From PALSA-600 sp963842335 (GTDB lineage: Bacteria > Actinomycetota > Thermoleophilia > Gaiellales > Gaiellaceae): a stretch of DNA of 64,000 nt. The stretch spans positions 62,001 through 126,000 of the forward strand of contig CAWJGF010000010.1 of assembly GCA_963842335.1 (NCBI GenBank). Reading direction: 5' to 3'. Shown here piece after piece: positions 58,452 to 64,000 of this stretch. The notes under the pieces are model-generated. The model did no database searches, was not told the origin of the DNA, and worked only from the letters and a program-made list of their open reading frames with translations. The translations under genes were made by a program, and so were the position numbers. Each line of letters begins with the position of its first letter. The stretch's first letter is position 1.

Positions 58452-59381
58452 TCAGGTCGCAGTCCGAGATATCGTCACGACTCGGCGGCGCGACAGGTAA
58501 AGGAGTGCGACGATCGCGAGCACGAACGGTGCTGCCGACCGGTACGCGGAGATGCTCGTGTACGGGCTCAGGATGGACTGCGCGAGGCCAACTGTCAGGC
58601 CGCCGAAGAACGTGACCCACAGCGACCGAAGGCGGCCGATCAGGGCAGCCGCGAGCGACGAGATGACGAGGAATGTCAGCGCCGAGTAGTCGAGCGACGT
58701 GATCAGGTCGGGCAGGATCAGACCGGCGGCGCCGCAGGCGAGCCCCGAGCCGAACCAGGCGGCGGCTTCGACCTTGCGAACCGGCACGCCGAGCATCGCG
58801 CTCGCCTCACGGTCGTTCGCGAGCGCCCGCATTGCTGTGCCCAGGCTCGTGACACGCAGGAAGACGGATACACCGAGCGTGATCACGAACGCGAGGCAGA
58901 TCGAGATGATCTGCGTCAGGTTCACCGTCGTCTTCAGGATCACGTAGTGCGTGTTCGACGTGCCGAGCGGCAGGAACCGCGCAAAGGCGCCGCCGGCGGG
59001 CGCGCGCCAGGCCATCAGGCCGAGCAGGATCAACGCGAGCCCGAGTGTTCCCATCATCTTCACGAGCGCGTCGCGTCGCGCGAACGCGGGGCCGAAGACC
59101 ATGCCGTAGGCAAGGTTCGTGACCCCGCCGAACGCGACGCAGATCGTGTAGGCGAGCCAGTGCGGCCAGCCGGTGTGGTTGATGATGTAGTAGGCGATCA
59201 GGGCGCCGGCGGCTCCGATGGCACCGAACGCGACGTTCAGCACGCCGGTCGCGCGATACAGCACGACCAGTCCGACTCCCGACAGCGCGTAGACGCCGCC
59301 GAACGCCAGGCCGATGACGATGAACGGCTTGAGGAACTGCCAGTCCACGCCAAAGACGCTGAACGCGAGCAGATGGCTCAC
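58452..59381 (-). CDS. livH: Branched-chain-type ABC permease, LivH family (importer 2)
   Basis: 309 aa from ATG 59381. Hydrophobic segments with GLAFGGVYALSGVGLVVLYR, TGVLNVAFGAIGAAGALIAY and the contact loop MRALANDREASAMLGVPVRK. Ends four bases before livM. 33 bases after the binding-protein stop, with no strong hairpin there, unlike importer 1. Confidence 0.89.
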   Translation of the reverse strand: MSHLLAFSVFGVDWQFLKPFIVIGLAFGGVYALSGVGLVVLYRATGVLNVAFGAIGAAGALIAYYIINHTGWPHWLAYTICVAFGGVTNLAYGMVFGPAFARRDALVKMMGTLGLALILLGLMAWRAPAGGAFARFLPLGTSNTHYVILKTTVNLTQIISICLAFVITLGVSVFLRVTSLGTAMRALANDREASAMLGVPVRKVEAAAWFGSGLACGAAGLILPDLITSLDYSALTFLVISSLAAALIGRLRSLWVTFFGGLTVGLAQSILSPYTSISAYRSAAPFVLAIVALLYLSRRRVVTISRTAT

Positions 59382-59414
59382 GCGGAGCCTCCGGGCACCC
59401 TGATCTTCATCTCG

Positions 59415-60716
59415 TTATTGGCCGTTCAGGTGGTACTTCTTCTCCCAGACGCGGGTCTGTGAGATCGCGGGGTCGACTGCCTGGAAGTCCGTGCAGCCGC
59501 TTCTGACGACAACGTTCTTGTTCTTGTAGTCGACGATGATGTTCGAGTTGTTGGGGATGTGGTAGGCCAGGTTTCCGACGTAGAACGGCTTGCAGAGGAT
59601 GTCGGTCTTCTGGTTCTTCAGGCCCTTCACCGCAGTGTTGTACGACTTCGCGGTGACCGCGCCCTTCACGCTCAGGAGTGCGTTGACTGCGAACTTCCCG
59701 TCGAGGTAGCCCATCTGCGCGAACGCCTGGGGGGCGATCTTCGGGGCGTACTTCGCCAGCACCTTGAACATCAGGGCCGAGTCGGGACCAACCTTCGGGT
59801 CGACGTTCGAGAACTCGTTGTCGATCCAGAGGTGACCGTCGAACTCCGGCGAGAACTGGCTCGACATGAGCGTGTTCGCGATCGGGGTGGACGAGCCCCA
59901 GAGCACCTTGTCGACGATCCCCTGTGACTCGGCGGCCTTCATGAAGGCCGGCGCGGTGTCCGGTGTGAAGTCGATCAGGATGCCGCCTCCATCACCGGCG
60001 AATTGGTACATCTGGAGCAGTTGCGAGCTCGCGTCGGTGACCGGCAGGTGAGTGGGGAAGATCTTCACCGGGATGCCGGCCTTCTTGGCGACGAGGGCAG
60101 GCCCGCCGTCCGCGTAGGCCGAGATGGTGTCCGGCGAGGCGATCGCGAGCTTCTTGGCGCCCGCCTTGATGAGTGCCTGCGCGGCACCGACGTTGCTGTA
60201 GCGCGGGCCAGAGTTCACCTCGGCGAACGACGGGGTGCTGTAGCACTCCGCCTGCACGCCGGCGCCGATGACGACGTAGCCCTTGCTCTTGTAGTACTTC
60301 CAGTTCGTGCCGCACTCGGCGAAGCTCGTGTTACCCACGACGCCGACGACCTTGTCGCTCTGGATGAGCTTGCGCGCGAGCGCAGCTTCCTGAGCCGGGT
60401 TGAGCTGCTCGTTGTAGAGGGTGTAGTTGATCGGGTGTCCGTGAATGCCACCGTTGTCGTTCACGCACTTGAAGTACGCGGCCGCGGTCTTGCCGATCGT
60501 CGTGAAGTCGACGCCGGGAATCAGCATGTCGATGCCGCCGAGCTTGATCGGCGATCCCGTCGCCTTCTTGCCCGTGCCCGCCCCGCAGACGGCCTTGGTC
60601 GCCGAGGCGGTTCCCGAGCCGAGTGGCCCTGCACTGCCGGCCCACGAGACCACCATCAGCGCCACCAGCGCGATGATGCCGAACGCAACGCCGACTTTGA
60701 TCTTCATCGATCTCAT
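59415..60716 (-). CDS. ABC transporter substrate-binding protein, branched-chain type (importer 2)
   Basis: 433 aa from ATG 60716, with GAGGAG six bases upstream. Signal-peptide-like start (KIKVGVAFGIIALVALMVVS). Peripla_BP_6 mature part: SPIKLGGIDMLIPGVDFTTI, YFKCVNDNGGIHGHPINYTL, VVGVVGNTSFAECGTNWKYY. Several Cys residues (for example in FAECGTN and AECYSTP) suggest a disulfide. First gene of the importer 2 operon; divergent from the ALDH/CoA-transferase genes, so its ligand may feed them. Confidence 0.87.
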   Translation of the reverse strand: MRSMKIKVGVAFGIIALVALMVVSWAGSAGPLGSGTASATKAVCGAGTGKKATGSPIKLGGIDMLIPGVDFTTIGKTAAAYFKCVNDNGGIHGHPINYTLYNEQLNPAQEAALARKLIQSDKVVGVVGNTSFAECGTNWKYYKSKGYVVIGAGVQAECYSTPSFAEVNSGPRYSNVGAAQALIKAGAKKLAIASPDTISAYADGGPALVAKKAGIPVKIFPTHLPVTDASSQLLQMYQFAGDGGGILIDFTPDTAPAFMKAAESQGIVDKVLWGSSTPIANTLMSSQFSPEFDGHLWIDNEFSNVDPKVGPDSALMFKVLAKYAPKIAPQAFAQMGYLDGKFAVNALLSVKGAVTAKSYNTAVKGLKNQKTDILCKPFYVGNLAYHIPNNSNIIVDYKNKNVVVRSGCTDFQAVDPAISQTRVWEKKYHLNGQ

Positions 60717-61256
60717 CAGGTCTCCTCTGAGTCTCTAGCTTCGTAGGACTGAACCAGGAAGCGGCTCGCGCGGTGAACCGAAACCGCACGTCCGATCAGG
60801 GTCGTGTCAAGCGCATCCTCCTCGCGTCGGCTGCCTCCTGGGGGGAGTCGCTTCATCACGTCGCGACCAGCACGGGGAACGTAGATCCCAGCGTGACTGG
60901 GAGTCAAGGCTCGACGGGGTTGCCCAGGGATCGGGGGTGCCGCCCCGATGACTGGAACAGGCCGCGCTCCACCAGTCCGGCGTCAATCCGCCGTCAGCGC
61001 TCCACACGCCCCCGATACTAGAACACTGTCTTGACGAATGGAACAGCGTCTCACTCAGTGGGACAACGCCGGGAAGCCGGGGAGCTAGCGCAGGGCAGAT
61101 TGTTCTGATAAATAGAACAGCGTCTCGGTCTATGGACAATTGCCTGCACAGAGTCGGGGGAGCGTGTCCGCAGCGGCACCTCGAGCGGACGCGCCCGGGT
61201 CCTCGTGGGAGACTCAGCACGGCTGTTCCACAAATCGCGCAGGGGAAGGAGACGAC
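60717..61256. promoter_or_regulatory. 540-bp divergent control region with clustered GAACA/TGTTC half-sites
   Basis: No gene seen. 10-base units GAACACTGTC (61021), GAACAGCGTC (61041) and GGACAACGCC (61061) repeat at exactly 20 bases. A further TGTTCT/AGAACA inverted repeat with a 7-base spacer lies at 61101-61119, followed by CGTCTC as in the earlier unit. Extra half-sites occur at 60955 and 61224. A 7-bp stem (ATCGGGG 60930-60936, CCCCGAT 60943-60949) lies in the leader of the binding-protein transcript. IclR-family activators of aromatic pathways use TGTTC/GAACA-like sites (inference). Confidence 0.6.
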
Positions 61257-62733
61257 GTGACGAGCGTCCAGTCCGACGTACGGGAGTACCAGCATTTCAT
61301 CGGCGGCGAATGGGTCGCCGGTGCCGGCGGCACGTTCGACGATCTCGATCCGTTCACCGGCGAGACCGTTGCCGCTTGTTCCTTCGGGATCGCGTTCCGA
61401 CGCCGCGCAAGCGGTCGCCGCTGCAGCCGCCGCTTTTCCCGCGTGGTCGCAGACCGTCCCTGCCGAGCGACAGCGCGTGTTCCTGAAAGCCGCAGACGTT
61501 CTCGAGAGCCGCCTGGAAGAGATCGTGGGCCTCCTCGCACGCGAGACCGGCGCGGGCTTCGGGTTCGGGATGTTCCAGATGAGCTTCGTCCCGGGCCTCC
61601 TGCGCCAAGCCGCGGCGCTCGCCTACGCGCCCGCCGGCCAGATCATCCCGTCCGATCATCCCGGCACCCTCGCGATGGGCCTGCGCAAGCCGGTCGGCGT
61701 CGTCGGGGCGATTGCGCCGTGGAACGCCGCGCTCATCCTCTCCGCCCGTTCGATCGCCGCGCCGCTTGCACTGGGAAATACGGTCGTGCTGAAGCCCTCC
61801 GAGCTCTCGCCCGTCGTGGGCGGGCTGATCTGGGGCGAGATCTTCGCGGAAGCGGGCCTGCCGGCGGGCGTACTGAACATCGTCACGCACGCGCCCGGTG
61901 CCGCAGGCCCGATCGGCGACGAACTGGTCGAGAACCCGGCTGTCCGGCGCATCAACTTCACCGGCTCGACGGAAACAGGCAGGCGTCTTGCCGAGGCCTG
62001 CGGACGGCAGCTCAAGCGCGTCGTTCTCGAGCTCGGTGGGCACAACCCACTGATCGTGCTTGCGGACGCGGATCTCGACTACGCGGTCAACGCGTCGATC
62101 TTCGGCGCCTTCCTGCACCAGGGGCAGATCTGCATGTCCTCACGGCGCATCTTCGTCGAACGGCCGATCGCCGACGAGTTCACGGTGCGGCTTGCCGAGA
62201 AGGCGAAGACGTTGAAGGCGGGCGACCCGAAGGAACACGACACGGTGATCGGTCCGCTGATCAACGAGTCGGCGCTCGCTATGGTCAAGGATCGCGTCGA
62301 CCAGGCTGTTGCCTCGGGCGCCAAGGTGCTCGCCGGCGGCGCCGCGGTCGGTCCCTGCTATCAGGCGACGGTCCTGACGGACGTGCCCGAAGACTCGGAT
62401 TTCGCGCACCACGAGACCTTCGGCCCCGTCGTCTCCGTTCACCCCGTCGACTCCGCAGAAGAGGCGGTCGCCCGTGCGAACGCGACGAGCTACGGCCTCA
62501 GCGCAGGGATCTTCACCGGCGACACCGATCGCGGGTTTGCCCTTGCGCAACAGCTCGAGTCGGGAATCGCGCACGTCAACGACCAGTCGGTCGGCGACGA
62601 GCCCCAGATGCCGTTCGGTGGCGTCAAAGACTCGGGTTGGGGACGTTTCGGAGGCCAGGCGGTGATCGACGAGTTCACCGAGCTCCGTTGGATCACGGTG
62701 CAGGGAGGCAGCGGGCACCCGTTCCCGTTCTGA
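61257..62733 (+). pseudogene. Aldehyde dehydrogenase broken by a one-base frameshift
   Basis: Translation starts at GTG 61257 (AAGGAG five bases upstream) and reads an ALDH N-terminus, REYQHFIGGEWVAGAGGTFD and DPFTGETVAA, then leaves frame near 61376. The rest of a complete ALDH continues one frame over: SDAAQAVAAAAAAFPAWSQT, APWNAALILSARS, LELGGHNPLIVL (Glu), HQGQICMSSRR (Cys) and SGWGRFGGQAVIDEFTEL. Removing one T from GCTTGTT at 61375-61380 restores VAAVPSGSRSDAAQA and a 491-aa protein. Either a recent inactivation or a sequence error; strong conservation of the rest favours recent or artefactual. Confidence 0.8.
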
Positions 62734-62739
62734 GGTGCG

Positions 62740-63552
62740 ATGGCGGAGATCGTCTCCCTCTCCGAAGCGGTTCGAGAGCTCGTCGCGGACGAGCATGTCG
62801 TCGCGCTGGAAGGATTCACGCACCTCATCCCGTTTGCGGCCGGGCATGAACTGATCCGGCAGGGCCGGCGCGACCTCACGCTCGTGCGGATGACGCCGGA
62901 CATCATCTACGACCAGCTGATCGGGATGGGGTGTGCGCGGAAGCTCGTGTTCTCGTGGGGTGGCAATCCGGGCGTCGGGTCATTGCACCGGCTGCGGGAC
63001 GCTGTGGAGAACGGGTGGCCCGCACCGCTCGAGCTCGAGGAGCATTCCCACGCCGGGATGGCGGCGGCGTATGCCGCCGGGGCGTCGAACCTGCCGTTCG
63101 GCCTGCTGCGCGGCTACCACGGAACAGACCTGCCCAGGCACACGCGCGTCGCGTCGATCACGTGTCCGTTCACGGGCGAGGAGCTCGCCGCGGTGCCGGC
63201 CCACCGTCCGGACGTCGGGATCATCCATGCCCAGCGGGCCGACCGGCACGGCAACGTCCAGCTCTGGGGGATCACCGGCATCCAGAAAGAGGTGATCCTC
63301 GCCTCGCGTCATTCGATCGTCACCGTCGAGGAGATCGTCGATGAGCTCGACGGCAGGCCGGGCGGGGTGGTGCTCCCCGCGTGGGTGATCGACGCCGTCG
63401 CGTGCGTGCCGCGGGGCGCGCACCCGTCCTACGCACACGGCTACTACGAACGCGACAACGAGTTTTACGTCGGGTGGGAAGCGATCAGCCGTGACCGCGA
63501 GGCGTTTTCGTCGTGGATGCGCGAGCACGTGCTCGAGGCGATCCCGGCTTGA
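62740..63552 (+). CDS. Two-subunit CoA-transferase, subunit A
   Basis: 270 aa from ATG 62740, six bases after the ALDH stop. Family I CoA-transferase alpha subunit: LVADEHVVALEGFTHLIPFA, DLTLVRMTPDIIYDQLIGMG, VFSWGGNPGVGSLHRLRDAV and the late HAQRADRHGNVQLWGITGIQ. Close in layout to glutaconate/3-oxoadipate CoA-transferases and to IpdA of steroid catabolism. It would activate an acid from the aldehyde dehydrogenase or a ring-cleavage product. Overlaps subunit B by 4 bases. Confidence 0.83.
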   Translation: MAEIVSLSEAVRELVADEHVVALEGFTHLIPFAAGHELIRQGRRDLTLVRMTPDIIYDQLIGMGCARKLVFSWGGNPGVGSLHRLRDAVENGWPAPLELEEHSHAGMAAAYAAGASNLPFGLLRGYHGTDLPRHTRVASITCPFTGEELAAVPAHRPDVGIIHAQRADRHGNVQLWGITGIQKEVILASRHSIVTVEEIVDELDGRPGGVVLPAWVIDAVACVPRGAHPSYAHGYYERDNEFYVGWEAISRDREAFSSWMREHVLEAIPA

Positions 63553-64000
63553 GCTTCACCGCCGACGAGATGATGGCGGTCGAGGCGTCGCGGCGCCTCA
63601 CGAACGGCTCCGTCTGCTTCGTCGGCATCGGCCTACCGAGCGTCGCGGCCAACCTTGCGCGCCGGACGCACGCCCCGGACTGCGTGCTGGTCTACGAGAG
63701 CGGCACGATCGGCGCGAAGCCGACGAAGTTGCCCCTCTCGATCGGCGACGGAGAGCTGGCGGAGACCGCCGACGCGGTGGTCTCCGTGCCGGAGATGTTC
63801 GCCTACTGGCTCCAGGGCGGGCGCATCGACGTCGGCTTCCTCAGCGCCGCCCAGATCGATCGCTACGGCAACCTGAACAGCACTGTGATCGGCGACTACG
63901 AGACGCCGAAAGTCCGGCTGCCGGGGGGCGGGGGCGCGCCCGAGATCGCGACGTCCGTGTCGGATGTGTTCGTGATGCTTCGTCACTCACTGCGCGCATT
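63549..64000 (+). CDS. Two-subunit CoA-transferase, subunit B (partial, cut by window end)
   Basis: Starts at TTG 63549 (TTGA overlap) and stays open to the last base, 150 codons seen. Motifs NGSVCFVGIGLPSVAANLAR, then VLVYESGTIGAKPTKLPLSI with the likely active-site Glu of ESG, and PEMFAYWLQGGRIDVGFLSA, LPGGGGAPEIA. Subunit B carries the Glu that forms the acyl-CoA bond, so an active transferase is expected. IpdB-type proteins lack this Glu, which favours a CoA-transferase. Confidence 0.82.
   Translation, partial: MSFTADEMMAVEASRRLTNGSVCFVGIGLPSVAANLARRTHAPDCVLVYESGTIGAKPTKLPLSIGDGELAETADAVVSVPEMFAYWLQGGRIDVGFLSAAQIDRYGNLNSTVIGDYETPKVRLPGGGGAPEIATSVSDVFVMLRHSLRA

Noticed and set aside
58317..59462. 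Plus-strand open frame opposite LivM/LivH of importer 2
   Set aside because: Highly charged repetitive translation mirrors the codon pattern of the hydrophobic permease genes.

Overview
The window is visibly GC-rich bacterial DNA. Genes are packed in long co-directional runs with ATGA/GTGA/TTGA overlaps and many GTG and TTG starts. Content (two branched-chain-type ABC importers, LLM flavin enzyme, Mo-hydroxylase end, CoxG, Tat-exported flavoprotein, many catabolic oxidoreductases) fits a soil actinobacterium-like heterotroph. Thermoleophilia or a relative is my guess from gene style only; no rRNA or other marker gene is present to prove it. No tRNA, rRNA, CRISPR, phage or transposase gene was seen.

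Layout. (1) 1-7725, plus strand: end of a Mo-hydroxylase large subunit, CoxG, LLM oxidoreductase, M20 and M24 hydrolase-fold proteins, FAH-family enzyme, a DRE-TIM acyltransferase and a PYROXD2/phytoene-desaturase-like flavoprotein, in one tight operon closed by a strong hairpin. (2) 7806-10522, minus strand: a secreted beta-propeller-like protein, GrpB-family protein and a GntR/FCD regulator. (3) 10732-22972, plus strand: a complete Liv-type importer (binding protein, two ATPases, two permeases) joined without a gap to two ketopantoate-reductase-like enzymes, a creatinase-like M24 protein lacking metal ligands, a tryptophan-dioxygenase-like protein, aldo/keto reductase, ornithine-cyclodeaminase-like, threonine-dehydratase-like and class V aminotransferase-like proteins. 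This is probably a dedicated uptake and degradation operon for an unknown amino-acid-like compound. (4) 23179-28507: lipoprotein, tandem cupredoxin, hydrolase, methyltransferase, orphan DppB-type permease, proC.

(5) 28514-55854: a large set of genes that reads as catabolism of methoxylated (lignin-type) aromatics. It holds a hydroxycinnamoyl-CoA hydratase-lyase (feruloyl-CoA to vanillin), a MarR regulator, a MetF with MTHFR_C domain, a LigM-like tetrahydrofolate O-demethylase, an extradiol dioxygenase, a GalB-like hydratase, an RraA-type aldolase, an amidohydrolase, GMC alcohol oxidases, an aryl-aldehyde-type dehydrogenase, zinc alcohol dehydrogenases, and two tandem TPP-dependent E1 alpha/beta pairs. 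Three near-identical 19-bp inverted repeats (32864, 34453, 51743) sit before the ech, metF/GMC-dioxygenase and GMC-ALDH units and look like one MarR-type regulon.

(6) 55963-64000: a second complete Liv importer on the minus strand. It is divergent, across a 540-bp region full of GAACA/TGTTC half-sites, from an aldehyde dehydrogenase interrupted by a one-base frameshift and a two-subunit CoA-transferase (second subunit cut by the window end). The same GAAC-type direct repeat also occurs before the LigM-like gene, suggesting a second shared regulator. A dispersed ~50-bp palindromic repeat family occupies four intergenic spots between these blocks.
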